Source: Bacteroidota bacterium
GTDB lineage: Bacteria; Bacteroidota; Ignavibacteria; UBA10030; UBA8401
DNA: 64,000 nucleotides
Direction: 5' to 3'
Assembly (NCBI GenBank): GCA_041658205.1
Contig: JBBAAO010000001.1
Span: 1,302,001 to 1,366,000 of the forward strand
The notes under the pieces are model-generated. The model was not told the DNA's origin and made no database searches. It worked only from the letters and a program-made list of their open reading frames with translations. Positions 7,319 through 16,552 of the stretch are shown piece by piece. Within the stretch, counting starts at the first letter, position 1, and the number at the start of each line of letters is the position of its first letter. Both the position numbers and the translations under genes were made by a program.

Positions 7319-10255
7319 ATGAAGCCTTTCTTAAAATATGTTTCTCAAAAAATCATTGCCATGATTTGTGTGACGGTAATTGTATCGTTCATTGGTGTTG
7401 CAGGAAATACCGGCAAGATTGCGGGACGAGTGATTGACAAAGCGAATGGTGAACCGCTCATTAGTGCCAATGTTATGATTAAAGGATTAAAAACGGGAGC
7501 TTCTACTGATGTGAATGGTGACTATTTTATTCTGAACGTTCCTCCCGGAATATATACGCTGACTGTTTCTATTCTTGGATACGAAACGGTCAACAGCAGT
7601 AATGTTTCGATCATTATCGATAGAACAACAACGAAAAATTTCGCACTCGAATCTTCTGTGCTTGAAGGGGAAGTTGTTAATATTGTTGCAGAGCGTCCAA
7701 TAATCGATAAGGACTTAACAGCAAGCGAACAAATTGTGACAAGCAAAGTTCTGGAAAATTCCGGAGTGCGTACGATAAAAGATGTTTTGGAAACTCAAGC
7801 GGGAATTTTCAGCGATAACTCCAATCTTGCATGGCAGCGGGGAACAACAAAAGGATATGTCCGTGGAAGTTCTATGGTGCAGGCAGTGTATATGATTGAC
7901 AATCTTTCCGTGAACAGTGGATTAGTATCGGATAACTATTCCGGATTCAACACCTCAACCATTGAACAAATATCGGTTTTGACCGGCGGGTATAATGCGG
8001 AATATGGCGAAGGACGTTCTGCGGTTGTTAATATTGTTTCCAAAGAAGCGCCGGAAGGGATACGCGGTACATTGATCGGTCGCGTGCGTCCGGCCGGTGT
8101 GTATCATTTTGGAAGAAACATGTACAGCAAAGAGAACAACGATTATGTCAGCACTGGTATTCAATATTGGACTGATGAATCAAAAGATGTGAACAGTCGA
8201 TATTATCAAAAAAATCCTGATTCACTGCTTCAGTCTTGGCGTAAGCAAACGACGCCGAATGATGTGATGGGAAAATATGCCGATCGTGCCGAATATGAAT
8301 ATGAAGGGACATTCTTTGGCAGTGTAACAGATGAGTTAAGTTTTCTTGCCTCGGGTCGATATAAAGAAGGAGTAGGAATATTTCCACAGGCCATTCCGTT
8401 CAATCCCGAATTTAATATTCAAGGATACCTTAGTTACAAATTTTCTCCAGCATTTAAGTTTCGTGTCGGTGGGTTTGTCGGCGGATATGAAAGTGCAGAT
8501 TACACTTCATCAAATTTTAATACGTCGGAGATGGGACAGGAAGCAGGATGGCTTGCCCCGATGAGAATCGATGAACAATATGCACGAGCAAAATTTAATT
8601 TGTTTGGTGCTCCGTTCAGACAATGGCCGGAATTACGACGTTGGTCTCAACTCTATGGGAAGGTAACTCATGTGCTGAATGAACAATCATTATATGAAGT
8701 AACCGTCAGTTATCTAAAGGACCGGATGGATCGATCGGATAGAGAACACCGCATTTCGGATACTCTTTGGTTGGCTGATGTTGTATCGATGCATCCGCGC
8801 TATACGCTTCAGGCGTACTATCACACGTGGACAAAAAATTTCTCGCAGTCATATCAAATTAAAGGGGACTATACCAATCAGGTTACAAAAACACACAACC
8901 TTAAAACTGGCTTTACGTTTAAAACGCATGACTTTTATTATGAAAATTTTGCCGCCGAATCCAAAAGCAGCAGAAATAATTCTATGAATATCTTTGACGG
9001 AAATCCGTACGAAGGGAATGTCTATGCACAGGACAAAATAGAATTTCCCGGTTTGATTGTGAACATCGGTATCCGGGGAGATTTTTTTAATCAAAATAGG
9101 AATACTCCAAAGTTGATGTTTGATCCGCTGGCATTTGAAGTTGGAACGCCGGGACATGATCCTGGTGCGCCGTTGGGAATTCCAGGAACGCCGGAACGGG
9201 AACAGACAAAAATACAGATTGCCATTGCTCCTCGCCTTGGTATTTCTCATCCAATGAGTGAAAATTCTGTTCTTCATTTTGTGTATGGACATTTTTATCA
9301 ACGTCCTTCCTGGACGAAAATGTTTGGTTTTCCCTTTGTAAACTATAGAACATCGTGGGATAGTATTCTGAATCCGTACGCAAAACAGACTACCTATATG
9401 GATGAATGGCAGGGATATTATGGCAATTCACAATTGGGATATGAGCGGACAATACAATACGAATTGGGAGTAGATTATAATATCGCAGAGATCATAAAAA
9501 TCGATCTCACCGGTTATTATAAAGATGCTTCGCACGAAGCGGATGTGATTACTGGTGTCTATGCGTCCACCCACACAGCAACAAAAGCATTAATGGTAAG
9601 CAATTCTGGATATTCCGATGTACGCGGTATTGAAACAAAGCTTGATTCGCGATTTGATGGAATGTTCAATTTCGGATTGAGTCATGAAATGTATTGGTCG
9701 TTCGACGGCGAAGTTGGATTCAGCAGATTATATGAACCGGGATCGCAAAGCCTCAATGTCCCGAAAGGTTTGCGTCAAGGAAGAGGAGCATGGGGCAACT
9801 ATCAGCGCATTAAAGGATGGGCAAGTTTTTCGATCAATAAAGATGAAGGTCCTGAATTTGCGGGAATAAAACCGTTAAGTGATGTGAACATCTATTCAAA
9901 TTTTTGGTGGAGAACGGGGGATCAATACACGTACCATGGTCCGGGCGATCCCTCCACGGAACCGAATAATATGCGATGGTTCAACTATTATCAGATCGAT
10001 CTCAAAATTTCAAAGGGGATTGACCTGATCGGATTGACGACAGAGTTCAGCGTTGATATTAAAAATGTGCTCAATTCTAAATTTCTCCGCCTGCTTTATG
10101 GCGATGAATTGATACGCTATATTGAAAATTCACAGTTACCTGACAGCGAACGCCTTCCGAAAACATCCGATTTTTCCGAACCGAACATTTGGGAATGGTA
10201 CTCGTACGAAGTGGCACCGCAACGAATCTATTTCCAGGTATCGATAAAATTTTAA
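7319..10255 (+). CDS. TonB-dependent outer membrane receptor with carboxypeptidase-regulatory-like domain
   Basis: A protein of 978 residues. A signal sequence is followed by a carboxypeptidase-regulatory-like domain (about residues 30-113: GKIAGRVIDKANGEPLISANV, STDVNGDYFILNVPPGIYTL). Next comes a TonB plug (about 120-245: SGVRTIKDVLETQAGIF, YMIDNLSVNSG, LTGGYNAEYGEGRSAVVNIV) and a large beta-barrel ending in an aromatic residue (YFQVSIKF). It would import a bulky ligand across the outer membrane using TonB energy. It lies 31 nt after the LacI gene and 12 nt before the next gene. No SusD gene is present; the next two genes may supply the surface partner. Ligand unknown. Confidence 0.92.
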   Translation: MKPFLKYVSQKIIAMICVTVIVSFIGVAGNTGKIAGRVIDKANGEPLISANVMIKGLKTGASTDVNGDYFILNVPPGIYTLTVSILGYETVNSSNVSIIIDRTTTKNFALESSVLEGEVVNIVAERPIIDKDLTASEQIVTSKVLENSGVRTIKDVLETQAGIFSDNSNLAWQRGTTKGYVRGSSMVQAVYMIDNLSVNSGLVSDNYSGFNTSTIEQISVLTGGYNAEYGEGRSAVVNIVSKEAPEGIRGTLIGRVRPAGVYHFGRNMYSKENNDYVSTGIQYWTDESKDVNSRYYQKNPDSLLQSWRKQTTPNDVMGKYADRAEYEYEGTFFGSVTDELSFLASGRYKEGVGIFPQAIPFNPEFNIQGYLSYKFSPAFKFRVGGFVGGYESADYTSSNFNTSEMGQEAGWLAPMRIDEQYARAKFNLFGAPFRQWPELRRWSQLYGKVTHVLNEQSLYEVTVSYLKDRMDRSDREHRISDTLWLADVVSMHPRYTLQAYYHTWTKNFSQSYQIKGDYTNQVTKTHNLKTGFTFKTHDFYYENFAAESKSSRNNSMNIFDGNPYEGNVYAQDKIEFPGLIVNIGIRGDFFNQNRNTPKLMFDPLAFEVGTPGHDPGAPLGIPGTPEREQTKIQIAIAPRLGISHPMSENSVLHFVYGHFYQRPSWTKMFGFPFVNYRTSWDSILNPYAKQTTYMDEWQGYYGNSQLGYERTIQYELGVDYNIAEIIKIDLTGYYKDASHEADVITGVYASTHTATKALMVSNSGYSDVRGIETKLDSRFDGMFNFGLSHEMYWSFDGEVGFSRLYEPGSQSLNVPKGLRQGRGAWGNYQRIKGWASFSINKDEGPEFAGIKPLSDVNIYSNFWWRTGDQYTYHGPGDPSTEPNNMRWFNYYQIDLKISKGIDLIGLTTEFSVDIKNVLNSKFLRLLYGDELIRYIENSQLPDSERLPKTSDFSEPNIWEWYSYEVAPQRIYFQVSIKF

Positions 10256-10267
10256 GAAGGTCTTACA

Positions 10268-12187
10268 GTGAACATAAAAAAACATGGTATTGTAATTATT
10301 CTTTTTCTGATTGGTGTTACTGAAGTGTCCGCACAAGTGACGTGGGGAAAACAGACTTTAAAACGAGGGAAACTGTGGGCGACTGTTTGGAACTCGCTTC
10401 AATACGGAGATCCGACAGAAACGCAAAATGGATTTCATACGATTGATTATCCCGGATATTCAAAAGGGACCAATGTTAATGATGCTTTAAATTATGCTGA
10501 AGCTGCCGGATACGCAATCTATGGTGTAAGACAGAATGTTGCATCCTCATACACAATCAACTCACGGTTCTTCCCGTCGGGGCAAGATGTTTTTCCGATT
10601 GAAGAGGCGACATTGACGAAAAATTATAATCTGCAAAATCTTGGAATATCGGGAGAAGAGATTGTGACTGGCGCTCATCATGTGAACGGACTAAATGTGG
10701 ATGTGTCACGCCGTAGCATGGTTTGGAGTTACCCCGGGTTAAGTGATTTTATCATTCATGAGGTGACAATCACCAATAACGAATTGACGTCGGTCGATTC
10801 GATGATTTTTGGAATGCGATATGGTATTCGTATGACCCAACGTTCGGGCAGCAGAGGAGATGAAAAATATGCATGGAGCCCGACGGAGAAACTCTTCTAC
10901 TTTTATGATCATCAACGATTCAGGAGTCAGGACGAAGCGCCGACGGTATATAATTTTGGTGTCGGTCCATTACGCGGTGATATAGGAGATGCCAGGGATA
11001 TTTATCAACAAGGAATACGAGAACACGAACTCGACGCTCCGGGATATTTTACGGTTGTCGTTCTTGATTCAGCGGGAGCCAATGTATATCAAAATATTTT
11101 GGAACATACCGGACAAGGTTTAACAGAAGGTGCCGGAGCAGTAGATCAAATGTTCATTCAGGGATCATCTTCCCATGCACGTGTGAAAGAAGTGATGACG
11201 CATCAGCAGCCGCGAATGTCCTGGGATTCTGCCCGTATAATTGGTGGTGAAGGAGGAAATAAATACGAACGTCGGCCTGAATTTTTAGTAAGTGTCGGCC
11301 CCGTTTCTCTCTCTCCATTCGGCTCTGTTAAAATCGTTTTTGCCGAAGTTATGGGAGAAATGGATCGTGCAAAAATAGTAGAAGGGGGCGTTGCGAACAT
11401 TGATCTCATGGCAACGGCATCTCGCGATTCCATGTTTTCGCACGTTCGTGCTGCACGGAAATTATATGCAAGTAATTATCTTCCTGCCGTTCATCCACCT
11501 CCAACACCTACGGATGGAGAGAATAGTTTGAAAGTAACCACTGAGCCCGGAAGAATTATTATTGATTGGACTCCAGTTTCAGCAGCGTATAAAGATCCTA
11601 TCTCTGGCGTGAATGATCTTGCCGGATATCGAGTCTACCGTTCTAACTACTTTACAATCGGACCGTGGACACTAGTATCAGATATCAAAAAAGATTCTAC
11701 TGTATTGGTTAATGGAAATATTCGATTTGTCGATAAAGATTTACCGTTCGGTGTCGGCAACTATTATTGTGTGACCAGTTATGATGTGAGCGGTAATGAA
11801 TGCGGTAAAGTAAATAATACACGCTTTCCGGTATATCCACTGCGCGGGCCAAATCTTCAGTTTCCGAATAACGTTTCTGTTGTTCCTAATCCTTTTCGAC
11901 AACATAGTAATCTTAACGGCACCGGCGAACGATATCGAATGGAATTCATCGGCATTCCGGCAAAATGCAAAATAAAAATCTACACCCTCACCGGTGATGT
12001 CATACAAGAAATTACACATGATGACGGAAGCGGATCTGAAGCATGGGGAAGCATTAAACGACTTGATTATCAATTGAACAAATGGACTCTCGGTATTGCA
12101 CCGGGCGTTTATATCTACCGTGTTGAATCGCTAGTACCGGGCCATACGAGTGAATCATATATCGGCAAATTAGCAATTGTGAAGTAA
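10268..12187 (+). CDS. Secreted protein with fibronectin-III-like module and T9SS-like C-terminus
   Basis: A protein of 639 residues starting at GTG 10268, which follows an AAGAAGG ribosome-binding site; no ATG fits better. It begins with a signal peptide (IVIILFLIGVTEVSAQ). Residues up to about 400 match no family I can name. A fibronectin-III-like region follows (PGRIIIDWTPVSAAY, LAGYRVYRSNYF, NYYCVTSYDVSGNE). The end (VVPNPFRQHS, KIKIYTLTGDVIQEI, IAPGVYIYRVESL, GKLAIVK) is a divergent T9SS-type sorting domain. It is placed between the TonB receptor and the PorV/PorQ barrel with gaps of 12 and 14 nt, so it is probably a surface-exposed partner of the receptor. A SusD-like role is only a guess; no SusD TPR pattern is seen. 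Confidence 0.75.
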   Translation: MNIKKHGIVIILFLIGVTEVSAQVTWGKQTLKRGKLWATVWNSLQYGDPTETQNGFHTIDYPGYSKGTNVNDALNYAEAAGYAIYGVRQNVASSYTINSRFFPSGQDVFPIEEATLTKNYNLQNLGISGEEIVTGAHHVNGLNVDVSRRSMVWSYPGLSDFIIHEVTITNNELTSVDSMIFGMRYGIRMTQRSGSRGDEKYAWSPTEKLFYFYDHQRFRSQDEAPTVYNFGVGPLRGDIGDARDIYQQGIREHELDAPGYFTVVVLDSAGANVYQNILEHTGQGLTEGAGAVDQMFIQGSSSHARVKEVMTHQQPRMSWDSARIIGGEGGNKYERRPEFLVSVGPVSLSPFGSVKIVFAEVMGEMDRAKIVEGGVANIDLMATASRDSMFSHVRAARKLYASNYLPAVHPPPTPTDGENSLKVTTEPGRIIIDWTPVSAAYKDPISGVNDLAGYRVYRSNYFTIGPWTLVSDIKKDSTVLVNGNIRFVDKDLPFGVGNYYCVTSYDVSGNECGKVNNTRFPVYPLRGPNLQFPNNVSVVPNPFRQHSNLNGTGERYRMEFIGIPAKCKIKIYTLTGDVIQEITHDDGSGSEAWGSIKRLDYQLNKWTLGIAPGVYIYRVESLVPGHTSESYIGKLAIVK

Positions 12188-12201
12188 TGGAGAAGAATCT
12201 C

Positions 12202-13215
12202 ATGCAATTGAAAAAAACAATATTTCACGCAATCCTCTCTATCACGCTTGTTTTGCCGATAAGTATTTATGCACAATCCGGAATTTCACCGATCGATATT
12301 GAACGGGCGGGACAATCAGGTTGGCAGTTCTTAAAAATAAACGGCGATGCCAGGCAAGCGGCATTAGCGGGAGCATATACCGCAGTCTCTCATGGTGATG
12401 CAAGTGCTATTTTCGGAAATCCCGCCTCACTTTCCGATGTGAAAAATATCGATGTTCAAATTAATGCAGTACAGTGGATTGCAGATATTAATCATCAGTC
12501 CTCTGCCATTGCATATAATTTAGGTGATATCGGTGTAGTAGGTGCCAGTATTGCCATACTTGGATACGGTGATATTCCAGAAACGATCAATATGTCTACT
12601 GGAACAAGCGGAACAACACCGGTCGTGACGGGAAATATGTTCACAGCAAATGACATTGCGGCAGGTTTTTCATTCGCTCGAAAGATTACGGACAATCTTT
12701 CGGTCGGCGGCAACATCCGATGGATGCAGCAACAAATTGCAGAACTTTCCATGAGAAACTGGTCGTTAGATTTCGGAACAATGTACTACACAGGATTTAA
12801 AACATTGCGCATAGCCATTACGGCGAGAAATTTCGGTCCCGATTCACGTTTTGGCGGATGGAGTGAAGAATTTCAAACAGAATCGGATAACGTTCGCATG
12901 CCGTTGGATTTTCGTGCCGGTATGGCGATGGATTTTTTGAATGAAGACGGGAGCCCTCATTTTGTAACAGTTGTGATAGAAGGGGACCATCCAAATGACG
13001 GGAAAGAAAAATTTCATTTTGGTGCAAGTTATGCATTTGATGGAATATTTTTTCTTCGCGGCGGATATAAATTCAATTATGACGTGCAGAGATTTACATT
13101 CGGAGCAGGGATTACGTATCCGTTTGCAGGAACATTTGGCACTCTCAATTATGCATATGTCGACTTTAATGAACTAACGCAGGCGCACATGTTCTCGTTT
13201 GGATTTTCTTTTTAA
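12202..13215 (+). CDS. PorV/PorQ-family outer membrane protein
   Basis: A protein of 337 residues. The ATG at 12202 is chosen because it has a GGAGAAG ribosome-binding site and starts a good signal peptide (LKKTIFHAILSITLVLPISIYAQ). The signature LKINGDARQAALAGAYTAVSHGDASAIFGNPASL is typical of the PorV/PorQ (UPF0164) family of outer membrane barrels. Beta-strands alternate to the end, which finishes FSFGFSF, a typical barrel terminus. In T9SS organisms PorV shuttles secreted cargo to the attachment machinery; other family members are less studied. Its position in the carbohydrate cluster suggests a locus-specific barrel rather than the housekeeping PorV. Confidence 0.85.
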   Translation: MQLKKTIFHAILSITLVLPISIYAQSGISPIDIERAGQSGWQFLKINGDARQAALAGAYTAVSHGDASAIFGNPASLSDVKNIDVQINAVQWIADINHQSSAIAYNLGDIGVVGASIAILGYGDIPETINMSTGTSGTTPVVTGNMFTANDIAAGFSFARKITDNLSVGGNIRWMQQQIAELSMRNWSLDFGTMYYTGFKTLRIAITARNFGPDSRFGGWSEEFQTESDNVRMPLDFRAGMAMDFLNEDGSPHFVTVVIEGDHPNDGKEKFHFGASYAFDGIFFLRGGYKFNYDVQRFTFGAGITYPFAGTFGTLNYAYVDFNELTQAHMFSFGFSF

Positions 13216-13261
13216 ACCTTAACAGCATTGTCCTAATAATGCGGAACGTGATAATTTGACC

Positions 13262-14209
13262 ATGAAAAATAAAGTAGTTGTCATAGGAAGTTATAATACG
13301 GATCTCACCATAAAAACAGGAAGAATCCCACGTCCGGGAGAAACGGTGATTGGCGGAATCTTTTCGGAAGGTGGAGGAGGGAAAGGGGCAAATCAGGCAG
13401 TAGCGGCAGTCCGTGCCGGAGCCAAAGTCAGTTTTATCGCTAGAGTGGGAAATGATGTGCTTGGGAAAGAAGGAATCCAGCGGCTGTCAGAAGAGCGGAT
13501 CGACACTCGGTATGTTTTTCATGATACCGATGTTGCAACGGGCGTTGCATTTATTGTCGTGGATGAACGGGGAGAAAACAGCATTGTCGTAGCTTCCGGC
13601 GCAAACGCACGTCTACATCCTGCGGATATTGAAAAGGCAAAGGAAGAAATCTCCTCAGCCGCAGTATTGCTTGTGCAGTTAGAATCACCGCTTGATGCGG
13701 TTCTTGCAGCAATTAAAAATGCCCACCGTAACGGTACGATAGTTATTTTGAATCCTGCTCCCGCTCAGGTGTTGGAGGCAAGCATCTTAAAGGAGATTGA
13801 CATCATCACTCCCAATAAAGTAGAAGCAGAGATGCTTACAGGAACCAAAGTAACTGATGAAGAGAGCATGCGGACTATTTCTAAAAAATTTTTTGACTAT
13901 GGAATTAAAAATGTCTTGATCACGCTCGGTTCGAAAGGAATTTTTGCCGGACTTTCCGGTTCAATGGAACTTATTCCTGCATACCAGGTACGATCTATTG
14001 ATTCAACGGGAGCGGGCGATGTCTTCAGCGGTTCGTTGGCTGCGTTTCTGTCTGAAGGCATGTCGATCGAAAAAGGTGCAAGGATGGCAAATGCTTCCGC
14101 ATCTATTTCTGTCACCCGAATGGGAGCGCAAAATTCTGCCCCGCGTCGGACTGAAATTGAAAAATTTATTGCTACACATGCGTCCTCTGAAGCTGTAGCG
14201 TTCAACTAA
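13262..14209 (+). CDS. rbsK: Ribokinase (PfkB family)
   Basis: A kinase of 315 residues started at the ATG at 13262; a TTG two codons upstream is in frame. Family motifs are clear: the N-terminal VVVIGSYNTDLTIKTGRIPRPGET, the substrate-binding GGGGKGANQAVAAVRAG, the DERGENSIVVASGAN region, the NPAPA loop, and the C-terminal signature DSTGAGDVFSGSLAAFL with the catalytic Asp. These match ribokinase rather than fructokinase or adenosine kinase, and the length is normal. It would phosphorylate D-ribose with ATP to ribose 5-phosphate for the pentose phosphate pathway. Its place in a locus with four ARH-family hydrolases suggests that free ribose or another furanose pentose is a product of the pathway. 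Confidence 0.92.
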   Translation: MKNKVVVIGSYNTDLTIKTGRIPRPGETVIGGIFSEGGGGKGANQAVAAVRAGAKVSFIARVGNDVLGKEGIQRLSEERIDTRYVFHDTDVATGVAFIVVDERGENSIVVASGANARLHPADIEKAKEEISSAAVLLVQLESPLDAVLAAIKNAHRNGTIVILNPAPAQVLEASILKEIDIITPNKVEAEMLTGTKVTDEESMRTISKKFFDYGIKNVLITLGSKGIFAGLSGSMELIPAYQVRSIDSTGAGDVFSGSLAAFLSEGMSIEKGARMANASASISVTRMGAQNSAPRRTEIEKFIATHASSEAVAFN

Positions 14210-14245
14210 GAATGTTGTTTTATCATCATCACAATGGAGGTTCAG

Positions 14246-16435
14246 ATGAAATCTAATTCACCGTTTGCAATATTTCTTACGTTCGTGATGCTGTTAGGTC
14301 AAGTGTTGATCGCTCAGGAGAGTAAGAACATGTCACTCCTTGGAAATTATGGAAAAGGTGAAGGGGAATCCAAAGGAATATTTGCCGCAGGTTCGGTGGT
14401 ATATTACGGACTGGGAAATAAAATTCAGATAGCGAGTTTCACAAATCCCTCAACTCCCGTGAAAATTGGAAGCGTGACTGTGTCTGCTGTTGTCGAAGAT
14501 CTTGTAAGGACATCGATCAATAGTACGCAATACATCGTTGCAAGCGGCGGCAGTAAGATGTGGATCGCGAATGTTCAAAATCCCACAACACCATCATTGG
14601 TGTCAACGGTGGAAGTTGCTCCCGGCACAACATGTGAAGGAATTGCCACGAGCGGAACATATGCGTACGTAGCTGCTGGTGGGGCTGGTTTTAAAGTGTA
14701 CAACATTGCCACTCCAGCAACTCCACAATTAGTTATCTCAATTGATAGTTTAGAGTATTGTGAAAGTGTCGTCATTTCTGGACAGTACGCATACATCGCA
14801 GCAGGATCACGAAGTCATATCCTTGATATAACAAACCCGGCAGCTCCAATTTATGTCGGAAGAATTGCGGCTTATGGAGGATACCACCAGTATATCAATG
14901 TCAGGTCGGGTTATGCCTACGTATGTAATTATGATGCCGGATTAGCTGTGGTGAATGTTTCGGCACCGGCAAATCCTGTGAATGTGATGGAGATTCCATC
15001 AGGATACAGAACTGCGCGGATTGTATTTGATGGTAACTATGGATATGTAGCCGTCGGTGATTCCGGTATGTCTATATATAATGTCGTGAATCCGGCAGCA
15101 CCGGTTTACTCGACAAAAATTAAAACGACAGGACGGGCTGCTTCGCTGTACTATGGTGCCGTCTCTGTTGGTGGAACACCAACAGGACATATTTTTGTAG
15201 CAAACAGAAATCCTGCTCCCGGAGTCAGCGCCATCAACGTATCGACTCCTACGGCACCGGTGACATCGTCCTTTCTTGCAGCACTTGCTGCGCCATCCGG
15301 AACCGCATATACGCCATTCTATGATAACGGAAAAGTATATGTTGCTTATGGAACGGCCGGTCTCAGAATTCTCGATGTGTCAAATCCTTCCAGTCCGGCA
15401 TTACTTTCAACAGTAGATTTGGGTGGCGATTCTCGAGCAGTTGTTGCAAGTGGAAATTATGCGTATGTGGCAGCTCGAGATTCCGGCGTATATATTGTTG
15501 ACGTAACAAATGCATCAACTCCTGTTAAGATCAATACCATTAAAACTCCTCGTGCTCGCGGAATTTCCATCAGCGGTACAAAAGTATACGTTGCCGCTAG
15601 TGACAGCGGAATGGGAGTAATTGATATCACAACACCGACCTCTGCTTCTGTTATTAAATATACCGGCAACAGTGTTTATGGTGAAAATGTTTCTGTGAAT
15701 GGATCAATCGCCGGGATTACTGACTACAGTAAAATTACTTTTTACGATATCTCTAATCCTTCCGCTCCGGTGAAAAAGGGTTCTACCGGATCATTTAAAA
15801 TAGGAAACGAAGGTTTTGCAATTTCCGGAACGAATGCATTTGTGCCGGACGGCGACAGTTTAAAGATCTACAAAATTGAAAATTTAAATGTCCCATCGTT
15901 GGTTTCCAAAATTAAAACAGGCGGATATGGCTATACGGCTGTAGTGGATGGAAAATACTGTTATGTGGCGTCAGAAGGAACGGGAGTGAGGGCAATAAAT
16001 ATTTCTGACCCATCAGCGCCGGTAGAAGATGGATTTTATGACGGAGTTCCGGAATCACGAGGCGTTGTTGTGAATGGTAAGTATATCTATACGGCAGAGA
16101 AATTAGATGGTTTGACGATCTATTCCAATGATCTTTTGACATCTGTGTCTGAAAAAAATATGCTAATGCCGGAAAAAATATCGCTTCATCAGAATTATCC
16201 GAATCCATTCAATCCAACAACCTTTATCACGGTCGATGTGAAAACAAAGTCGTTTGTTTTGCTGGAAGTCTTTAATGCATTGGGACAAAAAGTTGATGAA
16301 TTGTTAAATACACAACTTCCTGCCGGAACGATGACCGTGCCATTTAACGGCTCCTCACTTTCGACCGGTGTGTATCTTTACCGACTGCAGGTGAATGGTG
16401 TTTCGATGACAAAAAAAATGATGCTCATCAAATAA
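14246..16435 (+). CDS. LVIVD-repeat secreted protein with T9SS sorting domain
   Basis: A protein of 729 residues. The start is the ATG at 14246 behind a GGAGG ribosome-binding site. After the signal peptide (FAIFLTFVMLLGQVLIAQ) there are about a dozen LVIVD-type repeats of roughly 42 residues, each with a G-x-YAYVA core followed by a (V/I)(I/V)D(V/I)(S/T)NP(A/S)xP turn, which fold as a beta-propeller. The C-terminus is a T9SS sorting domain (LHQNYPNPFNPTTFI, LSTGVYLYRLQV, KKMMLIK). LVIVD proteins are cell-surface proteins of unclear role, possibly adhesive or binding. It is 37 nt after ribokinase. Confidence 0.88.
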   Translation: MKSNSPFAIFLTFVMLLGQVLIAQESKNMSLLGNYGKGEGESKGIFAAGSVVYYGLGNKIQIASFTNPSTPVKIGSVTVSAVVEDLVRTSINSTQYIVASGGSKMWIANVQNPTTPSLVSTVEVAPGTTCEGIATSGTYAYVAAGGAGFKVYNIATPATPQLVISIDSLEYCESVVISGQYAYIAAGSRSHILDITNPAAPIYVGRIAAYGGYHQYINVRSGYAYVCNYDAGLAVVNVSAPANPVNVMEIPSGYRTARIVFDGNYGYVAVGDSGMSIYNVVNPAAPVYSTKIKTTGRAASLYYGAVSVGGTPTGHIFVANRNPAPGVSAINVSTPTAPVTSSFLAALAAPSGTAYTPFYDNGKVYVAYGTAGLRILDVSNPSSPALLSTVDLGGDSRAVVASGNYAYVAARDSGVYIVDVTNASTPVKINTIKTPRARGISISGTKVYVAASDSGMGVIDITTPTSASVIKYTGNSVYGENVSVNGSIAGITDYSKITFYDISNPSAPVKKGSTGSFKIGNEGFAISGTNAFVPDGDSLKIYKIENLNVPSLVSKIKTGGYGYTAVVDGKYCYVASEGTGVRAINISDPSAPVEDGFYDGVPESRGVVVNGKYIYTAEKLDGLTIYSNDLLTSVSEKNMLMPEKISLHQNYPNPFNPTTFITVDVKTKSFVLLEVFNALGQKVDELLNTQLPAGTMTVPFNGSSLSTGVYLYRLQVNGVSMTKKMMLIK

Positions 16436-16552
16436 TTATGATATGTTGATGCACCTAAGAAGTCAATAAGTGTTTTTCATAACATGTTTAGTAACAATAG
16501 ATCACATAGTTCACTTTTTATACACCTCTCAATTTTTTATGATGGAGGTTTT

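Noticed and set aside
7319..13215. SusC/SusD pair
   Set aside because: The receptor is SusC-like only in having a carboxypeptidase-regulatory domain, and no SusD-type TPR lipoprotein follows.
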